Positions 7,623-16,921 of a stretch of DNA of 52,253 nucleotides are shown one piece after another; positions within the stretch are counted from its first letter, which is position 1; the number at the start of each line of letters is the position of its first letter. A program made the translations under genes and the position numbers. Source of the DNA: Chitinophagales bacterium (GTDB taxonomy: Bacteria; Bacteroidota; Bacteroidia; Chitinophagales; Saprospiraceae). Under the pieces are notes generated by a model. It searched no databases. It was not told where the DNA came from and worked only from the letters and a program-made list of their open reading frames with translations. Location of the stretch: positions 1-52,253 of the forward strand of contig JAFLBO010000036.1 in assembly GCA_017303475.1 (NCBI GenBank), given 5' to 3'.

Positions 7623-10493
7623 TTACAACTTAGGTTGGAGGTATTTGCCGGTGTAGCTTTCTTTTACCTTGGTAAGATCTTCCGGGGTACCTTCAAACAC
7701 CAGGTTTCCTCCATCTTTTCCGCCTTCCGGTCCAAGGTCAATGATCCAGTCGGCCGATTTGATGACTTCCATGTTGTGTTCTACAACGAGTACGCTATGG
7801 CCTCTTTCCACAAGTGCCTGCATGGCGGTAAGAAGTTTGCGGATATCGTGAAAATGCAACCCTGTGGTTGGCTCGTCGAAGATAAAGAAGATATGCCCGG
7901 CCGAGTTTTCTTTAATGAGAAAGGAGGCCAATTTAACTCGCTGAGCTTCGCCACCAGAGAGTGTGGACGATGATTGACCGAGGTGGACATAGCCCAAACC
8001 AACATCCATTAAAGGCTGCAAACGATCGGTAATCTCTTTTTGACCTTTAAAAAACTGCAAGGATTCCTCTACGCTCAGATTCAGTACATCAAATATGTTC
8101 TTACCCTGGAATTGGACATCCAGCACTTCCTGCCTAAACCGCCTGCCCTTGCATTCTTCACACTCCAGGTGTACATCGGCCAAAAACTGCATTTCTACAA
8201 TTTGCTCACCTTCTCCTTTACAGGCTTCGCAGCGTCCGCCCTCCACGTTAAAGCTAAAATGTTTGGCCTGAAAACCCCGGATTTTTGACAATTGTTGCTT
8301 GGCAAACAAGTCACGGATATAATCATAAGCCTTTACATAGGTCACCGGGTTGGAGCGGCTGCTCTTCCCGATTGGGCTTTGATTGATGAATTCAACCCGG
8401 GTAATTTTCTTTACATTGCCTTCCAGTCCATCAAATGAACCAGGTTGTTTGCTGGCATTTTCAGGCAAATGTTGAGAAATAGCCGGATAGAAAATATCGC
8501 GTACCAGGGTAGTTTTACCACTTCCGCTCACACCGCTTACCACGGTAAGGCAATGCATCGGCACACGGATATCAACGTTCTTCAGATTGTGCTGCCGGGC
8601 GCCTTTCAAAGTCAGAAATTCTTTGGCTGGTCTCCTCGATTTGGGCGTTTCAATACCCATTTCGCCCGTCATGTATTTAGTAGTCAGGCTTTCCGGTGCG
8701 GCCTTGGCAATATCGGCATATGGACCTGAAAACACTACATGACCACCGTGAACCCCGGCTTCAGGCCCCATATCAACAAGATAATCCGCGTTTTCAATCA
8801 CTGCTTCCTCATGTTCCACCACTACTACAGTATTCCCCAGATCACGCAGTTCCTTCAGTACTTTCACCAAACGGCCGGTATCTCTGGGGTGCAGCCCCAC
8901 AGAAGGCTCATCCAGCAGGTACATGGATGCGGTAAGGTTTGATCCCAGGGTTCGGGTCAAATGAATCCGCTGGGTTTCTCCGCCCGAAAGTGTGCTCGAA
9001 ATACGATCGAGAGTCAGATAACCCAGCCCCAGATCTACCATGAATTTCAGGCGGTTGTTAATTTCCAACAATAACCTTTTGGCCACCTGCTTATCGTGAA
9101 CCGACAAGGAAGCATCCAGCTCCACAAAAAAGGCCAGCACCTCGTCCAGTGGAATGCTGGTCAGATCGGAAATGTTTTTTCCACCCAATTTTACACACAA
9201 GGCTTCCTGGCGCAAGCGACCACCGTCGCAAGTGTTGCAGGTAGTTTTGCCACGGTACCTGGCCAGGGTTACCCGGTTTTGAATTTTGTAGGTCTGGCTT
9301 TCCAATTGTTTGAAAAACACTTCAATACCTTCAAAATACTGATTTCCGGTCCAGAGTAACTTCTGTTCTGCCTTGGTAAGCGATTCATACGGCGTATGCA
9401 CCGGGAAATCAAAATAATGTGCGTGCAACACCAACTGGTTGAGGTATTCACCGTACTTCTCGCCTTTCCAGACAGCTATGGCGCCATCATACACCGATTT
9501 GGTTTTATCCGGCACCACCTTGTCTCTGTCAATCCCAAGCACTCTGCCATATCCTTCGCAGGTTGGACAGGCGCCATACGGGTTGTTGTAATTAAATAGT
9601 TGTGGTGTTGGCTCCGGGAAACTCATGCCATCCAGCTCAAATCGGTTATTAAAGGTCTGAAGGGCGTATGTACCATTTTCCTGTCTGACTGCTACGTGGC
9701 ACTCGCCTTCACTCTCATAAAATGAAGTGTTGATCGAATCTGCCAAACGCATCCAGTCAGATTCTTCCAAATCGGCAGACAATACCAGGCGATCAATCAG
9801 GATATGCAACGGGTCTTCATTAAACAAATAAGCGGCCCGCTTCAAATCAAACCTGGTATCCACACCTTCCAGGATATCCTGAATATTCAGGGTTTCATCT
9901 CCGGATTGGACTCTGGTATAACCTTTTTGCAAAAGCAGGTTTAGCTCCTGTTCCAGGCTTCGTTCCTGATATTTCTTTGGGAAAGGCATCAGGATGAGTG
10001 CCCTGCTGCCTTGCGGGAGTTTTTTCAGAAAATCAATGACATCCGAAACCTCGTGTTTTTGTACTATTTGTCCGGAAATTGGCGAATAAAACTTACCGAT
10101 ACGTGCAAACAGCAAACGCAGGAATTCATAAACCTCTGTCATACTTCCCACAGTACTGCGGGCATTTCCGGTGGTTACCCGTTGTTCGATGGCGATGGCC
10201 GGACAAATGCCCCTGATGTAATCTACATCCGGTTTTTTCATCCTGCCCAAAAACTGGCGGGCATAACTCGACAAGCTTTCCACATATCTGCGCTGACCTT
10301 CAGCGTAAAGCGTATCCATGGTGATACTGGATTTGCCGGAGCCAGACACCCCTGTAACTACCACCAATTGGTTTTTGGGAATGCGTAAGTCCACATTCCG
10401 CAGGTTGTTCGTACGGGCTCCTTTGATTACAATATGCTTTGGATCCACTAAATCGGTCTCCGCTATCGCTTGTTGCTGTTTTTTAGCCGCCAT
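7623..10493 (-). CDS. uvrA: Excinuclease ABC subunit A
   Basis: Damage-recognition ATPase of nucleotide excision repair; it works as a dimer with UvrB in the cytoplasm. Two ABC modules are complete. Walker A GVSGSGKSS is at residues 48-56, the first zinc finger begins CPTCEGYG, and the signature LSGGETQRIHL is at ~503. The second Walker A GVSGSGKTT is at ~655, the second zinc finger CEACKGEG ... CEEC at ~754-780, and the signature LSGGEAQRVKL at ~848. 956 aa is the normal length for a full UvrA. The start ATG at 10493 gives the usual short lead before VIKGARTNNLRN. It lies downstream of recA on the same strand with a 150-bp gap containing a stem-loop, so it is probably a separate transcription unit. 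A weak TATTTTCG -7 lies about 30 bp upstream. Confidence 0.98.
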   Translation of the reverse strand: MAAKKQQQAIAETDLVDPKHIVIKGARTNNLRNVDLRIPKNQLVVVTGVSGSGKSSITMDTLYAEGQRRYVESLSSYARQFLGRMKKPDVDYIRGICPAIAIEQRVTTGNARSTVGSMTEVYEFLRLLFARIGKFYSPISGQIVQKHEVSDVIDFLKKLPQGSRALILMPFPKKYQERSLEQELNLLLQKGYTRVQSGDETLNIQDILEGVDTRFDLKRAAYLFNEDPLHILIDRLVLSADLEESDWMRLADSINTSFYESEGECHVAVRQENGTYALQTFNNRFELDGMSFPEPTPQLFNYNNPYGACPTCEGYGRVLGIDRDKVVPDKTKSVYDGAIAVWKGEKYGEYLNQLVLHAHYFDFPVHTPYESLTKAEQKLLWTGNQYFEGIEVFFKQLESQTYKIQNRVTLARYRGKTTCNTCDGGRLRQEALCVKLGGKNISDLTSIPLDEVLAFFVELDASLSVHDKQVAKRLLLEINNRLKFMVDLGLGYLTLDRISSTLSGGETQRIHLTRTLGSNLTASMYLLDEPSVGLHPRDTGRLVKVLKELRDLGNTVVVVEHEEAVIENADYLVDMGPEAGVHGGHVVFSGPYADIAKAAPESLTTKYMTGEMGIETPKSRRPAKEFLTLKGARQHNLKNVDIRVPMHCLTVVSGVSGSGKTTLVRDIFYPAISQHLPENASKQPGSFDGLEGNVKKITRVEFINQSPIGKSSRSNPVTYVKAYDYIRDLFAKQQLSKIRGFQAKHFSFNVEGGRCEACKGEGEQIVEMQFLADVHLECEECKGRRFRQEVLDVQFQGKNIFDVLNLSVEESLQFFKGQKEITDRLQPLMDVGLGYVHLGQSSSTLSGGEAQRVKLASFLIKENSAGHIFFIFDEPTTGLHFHDIRKLLTAMQALVERGHSVLVVEHNMEVIKSADWIIDLGPEGGKDGGNLVFEGTPEDLTKVKESYTGKYLQPKL

Positions 10494-10575
10494 GATGTTT
10501 TAAAATAAGGGCGCGAAATTCCGAAAATATCCCCTATTGAAAAAGGAATGTTTCCAGACAAAATCAGATTACAAG

Positions 10576-10603
10576 AGCCAACCCGCATACACGGGTCGGC
10601 TCC
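10576..10603 (-). terminator. Stem-loop after recA
   Basis: GAGCCAACCCG (10576-10586) pairs with CGGGTCGGCTC (10593-10603) with one G-U-type mismatch and a 6-base loop. It lies 40 bp past the recA stop codon and is followed in the direction of recA by a moderately T-rich stretch. It probably separates recA from uvrA transcription. Confidence 0.6.
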
Positions 10604-10643
10604 TGAAAGTTATAAAGGATGGATGATCCATCTGGAAGTTTAA

Positions 10644-11708
10644 TCAATCTTCAGAGTCATCATCATCGTCGGCAAAACGTGCGGATGCAGCTGGTTTATT
10701 AGACACACCTGCGGCCAGTTTTTCCTTGATTTTGTTTTCCAATTCAACTGCTACTTCGGGATTGTCATGCAGGAATTGCTTGGCAGCATCACGTCCCTGG
10801 GCAATTTTGGCGCCGTTGTAGGCATACCATGCGCCACTTTTTTGAATAATATCGTACTCAGTGCCAAGGTCAATGATTTCGCCGGCTTTTGAAATGCCCT
10901 CTCCGAAAACAATATCAAAGCTGGCTACACGGAATGGTGGCGCAAGTTTGTTTTTCACCACTTTTACCTTTACCTGGTTGCCTACTACGTTGCCGTCTTT
11001 GTCTTTCATGGCAGCTCCGCTTTTGCGGATATCCATACGAACGGAGGCATAGAATTTCAAGGCATTACCACCGGTAGTAGTTTCCGGGTTACCGAACATT
11101 ACACCAATTTTTTCGCGCAATTGGTTGATGAATATGCAGCAACAGCCTGTACGACCAATGTTGGCAGTCAGTTTACGCATAGCCTGGCTCATGAGGCGCG
11201 CCTGCAAACCCATTTTGGAATCGCCCATTTCGCCTTCAATCTCTGAACGTGGCACCAGCGCCGCTACTGAGTCAACTACCAGTATGTCTACTGCGCCTGA
11301 GCGAATAAGGTTTTCAGCAATTTCCAATGCCTGTTCGCCATTGTCTGGCTGAGAAAAAAGAAGGTTATTCACATCAACACCCAAAGATTCCGCATAAAAA
11401 CGGTCGAATGCATGCTCCGCGTCAATGATAGCGGCAATACCGCCTTTTTTCTGACATTCTGCAATAGCATGAATGGCCAGTGTGGTTTTACCCGAAGATT
11501 CTGGGCCATAAATTTCGATGATTCGTCCTTTGGGAAGACCGTTGCAACCCAGGGCTATATCCAGACCCAGAGATCCGGTGGAAATAGCTTCCACTTCTAC
11601 CGCCTGCTTGTCGCCAAGGCGCATGATGGTACCACGTCCATAGGTTTTATCCAGTCGGTCAATGGTACTTTGAAGGGTCTTAAGTCGTTGTTCTCTATCG
11701 TCTGCCAT
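10644..11708 (-). CDS. recA: Recombinase A
   Basis: ATP-dependent strand-exchange protein central to recombinational repair. Walker A GPESSGKT is at residues 68-75. Other landmarks are Walker B ILVVDSVAAL, the L1/L2 DNA-binding region with GNPETTTGGNALKFYAS, and an acidic tail ending in DDDDDSED. The ATG at 11708 is chosen. The frame stays open upstream to a TTG at 11798, but the extra 30 residues are a low-complexity Asn/Ser/Pro run and homologues begin near this ATG. From this start the protein is 354 aa, normal for the family. The leader is ~130 nt. Its promoter carries two inverted repeats that could bind a damage-responsive repressor (see separate entries). Confidence 0.97.
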   Translation of the reverse strand: MADDREQRLKTLQSTIDRLDKTYGRGTIMRLGDKQAVEVEAISTGSLGLDIALGCNGLPKGRIIEIYGPESSGKTTLAIHAIAECQKKGGIAAIIDAEHAFDRFYAESLGVDVNNLLFSQPDNGEQALEIAENLIRSGAVDILVVDSVAALVPRSEIEGEMGDSKMGLQARLMSQAMRKLTANIGRTGCCCIFINQLREKIGVMFGNPETTTGGNALKFYASVRMDIRKSGAAMKDKDGNVVGNQVKVKVVKNKLAPPFRVASFDIVFGEGISKAGEIIDLGTEYDIIQKSGAWYAYNGAKIAQGRDAAKQFLHDNPEVAVELENKIKEKLAAGVSNKPAASARFADDDDDSED

Positions 11709-11826
11709 GTTGTTTAAGTTGTGGTTGGTTGGATTTGGAGAAGAGGGATTTTGTTGTTTGGAAGATTTGTTAGCCGCAGCGTTGTTCTTGGTTTTCAAAG
11801 CTTTATTGAGGATTTACCTTGGTTGT

Positions 11827-11843
11827 TGTCTCAAATCGAGACA
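11827..11843. promoter_or_regulatory. Operator-like palindrome at the recA transcription start
   Basis: TGTCTCAAATCGAGACA: 6-bp arms TGTCTC/GAGACA with a 5-bp spacer. It lies directly downstream of the -7 element, the classical place for a repressor site. It does not match the E. coli or Bacillus LexA boxes. Confidence 0.5.
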
Positions 11844-11871
11844 CAAAAATAAACAAAATGTTTTTCTTCAA
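11844..11871 (-). promoter_or_regulatory. recA promoter
   Basis: On the - strand TTG (11871-11869), a 17-bp spacer and TATTTTTG (11851-11844) match the Bacteroidota sigma consensus exactly. The expected transcription start near 11837 falls inside a palindrome. It supports the downstream ATG at 11708 as recA start with a long leader. Confidence 0.7.
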
Positions 11872-11879
11872 AACATTTT
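11855..11879. promoter_or_regulatory. Second dyad covering the recA -33 element
   Basis: AAAATGTTTT (11855-11864) and AAAACATTTT (11870-11879) are perfect 10-bp arms around TCTTC. The dyad spans the -33 TTG and most of the spacer, so a protein bound here would block or contact RNA polymerase. The rest of the gap from 11880 to the paaZ stop (12024) holds only AT-rich sequence with no clear terminator. Confidence 0.5.
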
Positions 11880-12023
11880 GCGGTAAAATTTTCAAAAAAA
11901 GTTTTGAAAGCCGGGCCATGCAGTATGGCACGCCAGGCGGCGAGTGGTTAAAGGAAGGCATGTTTCGAGTGGTTTTTTGAACTTTATATAAAGGTACAGG
12001 ATAAAAAAGAGAAATGCAAGCCC

Positions 12024-14084
12024 CTACCCTTCCCGCTTTGCCACCATGGTTAAAATGGTGGCGATTGCCACGGTTTCTCCTGTTTCATCGTAAACATCCA
12101 CCAACCATTTAACAATACCACGCGGAATGGCTGCTACACCTTCCTTGGCTGGATCGGTTTCCTGTTCAATTTTTTCCTTGACCGTCAGTTTTACGCCAAT
12201 AGTCATACCCGGGTAAACAGGTTTGGTAAACCTGCACTCATCCAAACCGTAATTGAGCAAAACCGGCCCTTTTTTGGCATCCACAAAAAGGCCGGCAGCT
12301 TTCGACAGCACAAAATACCCGTGCGCTACCCGCCCGGTAAAAGGCGTTCCTTCCAGTGCCGTAGCATCCATGTGTGCGTAAAAATTATCTCCGCTTACAT
12401 TGGCAAAATTGTGAATATCTGCTTCCGACACGGTATGTTTGGCAGTAACCAGTGTTTCGCCAACAAACAAATCCTCGAAGTGCTTTTTGAACGGATGCAC
12501 GGGCGTTTCGGTCTGATGCCCGCCAGGTTGATATTGTCTGGTAACGGCCGTTATATCCGTTGGATGGCCCTGAATAGCCGTGCGCTGCATATAGTGCAAC
12601 ACGCCCCGCATTCCACCCATTTCCTCGCCACCTCCGGCCCTGCCTGGTCCGCCGTGCACAAGGGTTGCCAGTGGCGATCCGTGCCCGGTACTCTCTTTGG
12701 CCGAGGTCCTGTTCAGGATATGGATACGACCATGGAATGCGCCCGCTTCCAAAACATATTCACGCATGACGGCCGGATCAAAGCTGCAAATGGTAGACAC
12801 CAGGGAGCCTTTGCCCATATTGGCCAGTTCAATGGCCTGATCTATGGTTTCATATGGCATAATGGTGGAAATGGGCCCGAAACACTCTGTCTCGTGCGTA
12901 AGCGTGCGCGCAAAAGGATTTTCATTGCGCAATAAAACGGGCGGCAGGAAAGCTCCGGCTTCACGTTGGGCGCCTACAACCTCAAAGGTTTCCAAATTAC
13001 CATAAGCGATACTGGACTCCTTCAACAGCAAATCCAGGTGCTCACGCACGCGCCCAAGCTGCAATCGGTTAATCAAAGCACCCATTCGCACACCTTCTAC
13101 CGATGGATCGCCCACAGTGGTTTGGGAAAGAGCTTTTGCCAGGGCATTTTGCACCTCATCCAGCAAATGCGCCGGTACAATAATGCGACGGATTGCGGTG
13201 CATTTCTGACCCGCTTTCGTCACCATTTCCCGCCTGCATTCCTTGATAAACAAATCAAATTCAGGCGTGCCAGGTACTGCATCGTGGCCAAGAATGGCTG
13301 CGTTCAACGAATCAGCTTCTACGGTAAAAGGCACCGAATTTTCCACAATGGATGGCAGGGTGCGAAGCTTCCGGCCGGTAGCAGCCGAACCCGTGAAAGT
13401 GGCCACATCCTGACTATCTACATAATCCAGAATACCTCTTCCTGTGCCACAAACAAGTTGCAAGGCTCCTTCAGGCAGTATACCAGAGGCAATAATGTCG
13501 CGAACCATTACCTCAGTCAGGAAAGAGGTTTGTTCAGAGGGCTTGACAACCGCCGGAACACCCGCCATCAGGTTGCAGGCTATTTTCTCCAACATTCCCC
13601 AGATTGGGAAGTTAAAGGCATTGATATGCACGGCTACACCGCGTTTCGGCGTGAGTATATGGTGCCCGATGAAGGTGTTTTCTTTAGACAAACGAATGGT
13701 TTCACCTTCCACATGATATACCTCGTTAGGAAAGCGCCGCCGCAAACTGGCATTGGCAAACAGATTGCCAATACCGCCTTCAATGTCTACCCAGGAATCA
13801 GCCCGTGTAGCACCTGTGAGGTGCGACACCTTGTAATACTGGTCTTTACGATCCATTAAATACAAAGCCAGGGCTTTCAACATGCGCCCCCGTTCCTGAA
13901 AAGTCAGCTTTCGCAGGGCTGGGTTGCCCACTTTTCGGCCATAATCCAGGATAGCAGCATAATCCAGGCCTTCGCTTTGTACAGTATGAATGACTTCTCC
14001 GGTTAAGGCGTTAAATTGTGGCATGGCCTCGCCCGAACCGGGCGTCCATTGGCCGAGGACATAGTGGTGGATGGGTGTGGACAT
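12024..14084 (-). CDS. paaZ: PaaZ-type bifunctional aldehyde dehydrogenase / oxepin-CoA hydrolase
   Basis: Ring-opening enzyme of aerobic phenylacetate degradation: a MaoC-like hydratase domain opens oxepin-CoA and an aldehyde dehydrogenase domain oxidises the semialdehyde. The N-terminal ALDH domain (~1-520) has the NAFNFPIWGMLEK cofactor region, the FTGSAATG nucleotide motif and catalytic Cys in KAGQKCTAIRR (~295). The C-terminal ~150 residues are MaoC/hotdog, with SGDNFYAHMD and GRVAHGYFVLS carrying the Asp/His dyad. The length of 686 aa equals typical PaaZ. ATG at 14084. No other paa genes are in the window, so it may serve a different or scattered pathway; related proteins act on other CoA-linked aldehydes. 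Confidence 0.93.
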   Translation of the reverse strand: MSTPIHHYVLGQWTPGSGEAMPQFNALTGEVIHTVQSEGLDYAAILDYGRKVGNPALRKLTFQERGRMLKALALYLMDRKDQYYKVSHLTGATRADSWVDIEGGIGNLFANASLRRRFPNEVYHVEGETIRLSKENTFIGHHILTPKRGVAVHINAFNFPIWGMLEKIACNLMAGVPAVVKPSEQTSFLTEVMVRDIIASGILPEGALQLVCGTGRGILDYVDSQDVATFTGSAATGRKLRTLPSIVENSVPFTVEADSLNAAILGHDAVPGTPEFDLFIKECRREMVTKAGQKCTAIRRIIVPAHLLDEVQNALAKALSQTTVGDPSVEGVRMGALINRLQLGRVREHLDLLLKESSIAYGNLETFEVVGAQREAGAFLPPVLLRNENPFARTLTHETECFGPISTIMPYETIDQAIELANMGKGSLVSTICSFDPAVMREYVLEAGAFHGRIHILNRTSAKESTGHGSPLATLVHGGPGRAGGGEEMGGMRGVLHYMQRTAIQGHPTDITAVTRQYQPGGHQTETPVHPFKKHFEDLFVGETLVTAKHTVSEADIHNFANVSGDNFYAHMDATALEGTPFTGRVAHGYFVLSKAAGLFVDAKKGPVLLNYGLDECRFTKPVYPGMTIGVKLTVKEKIEQETDPAKEGVAAIPRGIVKWLVDVYDETGETVAIATILTMVAKREG

Positions 14085-14091
14085 AGGGCGG

Positions 14092-14099
14092 CAAAGTTA
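14092..14099 (-). promoter_or_regulatory. -7 element for paaZ
   Basis: Reads TAACTTTG on the - strand, a perfect TAnnTTTG, 8 bp upstream of the paaZ start codon. The leader would therefore be only a few nucleotides. No convincing -33 TTG was found. Confidence 0.45.
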
Positions 14100-14106
14100 G
14101 GGAAAA

Positions 14107-14179
14107 GGCGCAAAGCATTGGTAACACAAAGGCACAAAGACGCATAGGCGCAAAGCCTGGGTAACACAAGACGCATAGG
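14107..14179. repeat. Two imperfect direct repeats upstream of paaZ
   Basis: 14107-14147 and 14147-14179 share GGCGCAAAGC...GGTAACACAA...GACGCATAGG; the second copy lacks about nine internal bases. This is non-coding repeat DNA between the paaZ start and the M14 peptidase stop. Confidence 0.6.
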
Positions 14180-14282
14180 CCCGTTGACATAAGTTTTATT
14201 CGTATACCGGAATGGTCTTGCAGCCATTCCCAACGCTTGTCGGGAATGATATTATGTGTTGTATACAGTGTTCAACCGAGCT

Positions 14283-14301
14283 GCCGGAATAGCATTCCGG
14301 C
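14283..14301. repeat. Palindrome GCCGGAAT-AGC-ATTCCGGC
   Basis: Perfect 8-bp arms with a 3-base loop. A near-identical palindrome lies at 46257-46277, so it is a dispersed REP-like unit. Here it lies ~50 bp beyond the M14 peptidase stop codon, where it could help end that transcript. Confidence 0.6.
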
Positions 14302-14320
14302 CTACAAAAGCCGAACGTCA

Positions 14321-14355
14321 ACTCAAAAACTCAAACACTTAAACACTCAAACACT
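14321..14355. repeat. ACTCAAACACT-type tandem repeat touching a stop codon
   Basis: Four imperfect copies of (A)ACTCAAACACT. The last copy includes the first bases of the M14 peptidase stop codon (14354-14356, TAG on the - strand). Related runs occur at 43951-43976, 44107-44134 and 52018-52055. Confidence 0.6.
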
Positions 14356-16714
14356 AATTAACCACCAACTTCTTCCAGGCAGATACTCCCTGATCGCTAC
14401 ACAACCTATACCAATATACCCCGGCTGGCCAGCCGTTTGTTCGAAGTGTGTATTCGCCTGTGCCTTCTGGCAGAGCAATTTGTTGCATGATTTTGCCAGA
14501 AGTGTCCAAAATATCCAATTGCTGCACCAAGCCCTCTTCTCCCGACCAGCGCAGGCGGGTTTGTCCGGAGGCCGGGTTGGGCTGGGCGCTTACCTGCCAT
14601 TCAGCGTGCAAATCAATAGTGTGCACCCCGGATGGCGTACGGTATTCCAACACCAGGTCGTCGAAGTAAAAGCCGTCGCGACCATTAGGATTTCCGGAAA
14701 ATGAAACCATGGAAAACAGCAGATAGAATTTCTGCCCCAGATATGCCCCCAGATCCATACACTCTTCCTCCCAGTACAAGTGGGAGCCCTCGTATACTGG
14801 CTGGAAAAAGCTGCTGCTAATATTGGTTAAGGTCCCGTTCAGAGGTTCTATTATTCCCCCATCTGATTCTACCAACACCTGCGCCCAATCCAGATCGGGC
14901 TCAATATCCCAAAGTGCATAAAAGCGCAACCGTGCTTCTAAAGCATCCTCCGGTATTGAAATTTTACCTTTGGTTTTCAGGAAGTTCTCCTCTATGGTGT
15001 ACACATCATTGGGCGAATCTGTCATACTTTTTCCTGGCGAAAAAGCATATTCCGTAGTAGTGCCCCAAAAAGTATTAATATCCCAGGATCCTGTTCCACT
15101 TTCATGATCATCTTCCAGTGCAATGTTAAAAGGTGAAGGCTGGAATTGCCAAATCACGGTATCTGCATGAGTTTTCCCGAGTTGTTCTGCACGTGCTACA
15201 AACCTGATTTCATCTCCGGGTTGAAGCCCTCCTGACAGGTTCACTTGCGCTACCACAGAGGTGTTTTCAAAATCCTGAAGCATCAGCGGAGCTATGGCGC
15301 CAAAAGACACAATATTATTGCTCAAAGCTTCAAAACTAACCTGTACAGGCGCTGACCCCAAGGAATATTGGCGGATTGCCAGGGGCACTTGGAGCGTAGT
15401 ATTAGTGAGCACAGCCCCAGGTTGGCCACGAATAACTGCGCCGCCCAGCGCGTACCAGGCTGCCGAAAGATTGGTAAGTAACATACCCTTATTATTCCCG
15501 TCAATCTGGTCAATAAAAGGCCAGAAACTGGTGCCTGTTTCCGGAGTATAAGCCAGTTTGTCATGTTCGCCATACATCCAGTCGTCTGAGGTGCCACAAG
15601 CAAGATAGCCCAGGGTTTGCCAGCAAGAACCATGGAGATAACCGCTTTCCCGTGTTAACCATTCGGCAAGTGTGGTAAAATCAGAGGTAGGGATATCATT
15701 TTCATATCCCCAGGGATGCACAAGTTTATTGCCTGAGGTGTGGCAATTCAATACCACCTCAAAATTATGTGCATCAATAAATGCCTTGGCCATTTGGGTT
15801 TCGGGTTCGGAGAAAGCCGAAGGGCCGCGGTAGGTTTCCGAACTGGTGCCGGGAGAGGAACCAGTGCCTACCCCCCAGTTATATCCATAATTCCTGTTGA
15901 GATCTACACCAAAAGTGCCATCACCGTTGTCGCGCCTGTTTTTACGCCAAAAGCCTCCACCATTTGGATTAGTGGTTTGGTTATAGATATACCCGTCAGG
16001 ATTCAAACAGGGAATGAAATAAAGCTCCGTATTGGCCAGTAGGTAGCGCAAATCCGGATCTCGGTCATAGTTTTCCAGCAGATACCACATGAAATAAATC
16101 AGGTGAGTCAGGCTGTTGGGTTCCCGGGCATGGTGCACAGCAGTGTATAACGCTTCTGCTTCATCTGTTTCATCGGAATCCGGGTTGTCAGAAATCCGGA
16201 CGAACCAAAGAGGTCTGCCTTCATGAGTCAGCAAGCTGCTGTTTACTGCTCTCCGCTCGGAAATCAACTGTGGAAACTTGGCCCGCATATCGTCCAGCAC
16301 CGCCAGGTATTCTTCATAGGTATAATACCCGCCCATGCTGCCATATGTGTAATTAACCGGTGTTTCTGCAGATGCACCCGAAAAACCATCGCATGGCCCC
16401 TGATTGCGATCAGCGGCTTTGGTGCGTACTGGTTGTGCGTTTGCGTTCGCTTGGAGGTAGCGAGAAAGCACATCCGCTTCAAAGGTATCGATTCGGAACC
16501 CGGCTTTTTTGACCCGCAGCAAATCTGAGGCGAGAAATTCGGCGCGGAAATACAGGTTTGGCTCAAAAAAGCCATGATCAGCTTCCATACCCGCAGCAAC
16601 AAGGTCATGCATACTGCGCCCGTCGAGCCAGACTCTGGCGTCCAGGATTTTTTCCTGGGCATGGGCACGGAAGGAAAAGAAAAGAAGGATCGGTAGTAGT
16701 ATTTTGTGTTTCAT
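14354..16714 (-). CDS. T9SS-exported M14 zinc carboxypeptidase
   Basis: Secreted metallocarboxypeptidase. The signal peptide ends FRAHAQ. The M14 catalytic domain (~125-430) has the zinc ligands in HHARE (His195, Glu198) and NCHTSG (His325). The substrate-binding stretch DLNRNYGYNW is at ~271-280, and the general-base Glu lies in YTPETGTSFWP (~Glu392). Residues ~440-700 form beta-rich domains with a likely jelly-roll module. The C-terminal ~75 residues (AQPNPASGQTRLRW ... GVYWYRL ... WKKLVVN) are a type A T9SS sorting domain. Start ATG at 16714. It probably acts outside the cell in peptide degradation. It lies downstream of the M12B-like peptidase on the same strand but behind a strong hairpin, so it is separately transcribed. 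Confidence 0.93.
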   Translation of the reverse strand: MKHKILLPILLFFSFRAHAQEKILDARVWLDGRSMHDLVAAGMEADHGFFEPNLYFRAEFLASDLLRVKKAGFRIDTFEADVLSRYLQANANAQPVRTKAADRNQGPCDGFSGASAETPVNYTYGSMGGYYTYEEYLAVLDDMRAKFPQLISERRAVNSSLLTHEGRPLWFVRISDNPDSDETDEAEALYTAVHHAREPNSLTHLIYFMWYLLENYDRDPDLRYLLANTELYFIPCLNPDGYIYNQTTNPNGGGFWRKNRRDNGDGTFGVDLNRNYGYNWGVGTGSSPGTSSETYRGPSAFSEPETQMAKAFIDAHNFEVVLNCHTSGNKLVHPWGYENDIPTSDFTTLAEWLTRESGYLHGSCWQTLGYLACGTSDDWMYGEHDKLAYTPETGTSFWPFIDQIDGNNKGMLLTNLSAAWYALGGAVIRGQPGAVLTNTTLQVPLAIRQYSLGSAPVQVSFEALSNNIVSFGAIAPLMLQDFENTSVVAQVNLSGGLQPGDEIRFVARAEQLGKTHADTVIWQFQPSPFNIALEDDHESGTGSWDINTFWGTTTEYAFSPGKSMTDSPNDVYTIEENFLKTKGKISIPEDALEARLRFYALWDIEPDLDWAQVLVESDGGIIEPLNGTLTNISSSFFQPVYEGSHLYWEEECMDLGAYLGQKFYLLFSMVSFSGNPNGRDGFYFDDLVLEYRTPSGVHTIDLHAEWQVSAQPNPASGQTRLRWSGEEGLVQQLDILDTSGKIMQQIALPEGTGEYTLRTNGWPAGVYWYRLCSDQGVSAWKKLVVN

Positions 16715-16816
16715 GAGGGCAAGTTATAGGTAAAATATAAAATATACAATGCATGATAGTGAATAAGTGCCAATGGAACGTTTATCAATTATCTTGCAAA
16801 TTTCGCTTCTAATCAT

Positions 16817-16855
16817 AACAACAGCCAACCGAATAGTATCCGGTTGGCTGTTGTT
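16817..16855 (-). terminator. Hairpin terminator of the M12B-like peptidase gene
   Basis: AACAACAGCCAACCG (16817-16831) and CGGTTGGCTGTTGTT (16841-16855) are perfect 15-bp arms with a 9-base loop. It lies 67 bp past the peptidase stop codon, with A/T-rich flanks in either direction. Confidence 0.75.
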
Positions 16856-16921
16856 GTATTTGTCAGATCAATATCCAGTTTATTAGACTTGTTGCAATGC
16901 GGTGCTCGGCCAAATTTTTTT

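Noticed and set aside
11709..11798. Longer RecA N-terminus from a TTG start
   Set aside because: Adds 30 low-complexity residues absent from the family; the ATG at 11708 gives the normal RecA start.
12966..13859. 297-residue + strand frame opposite paaZ
   Set aside because: Antisense to conserved PaaZ catalytic motifs and without any recognisable feature of its own.
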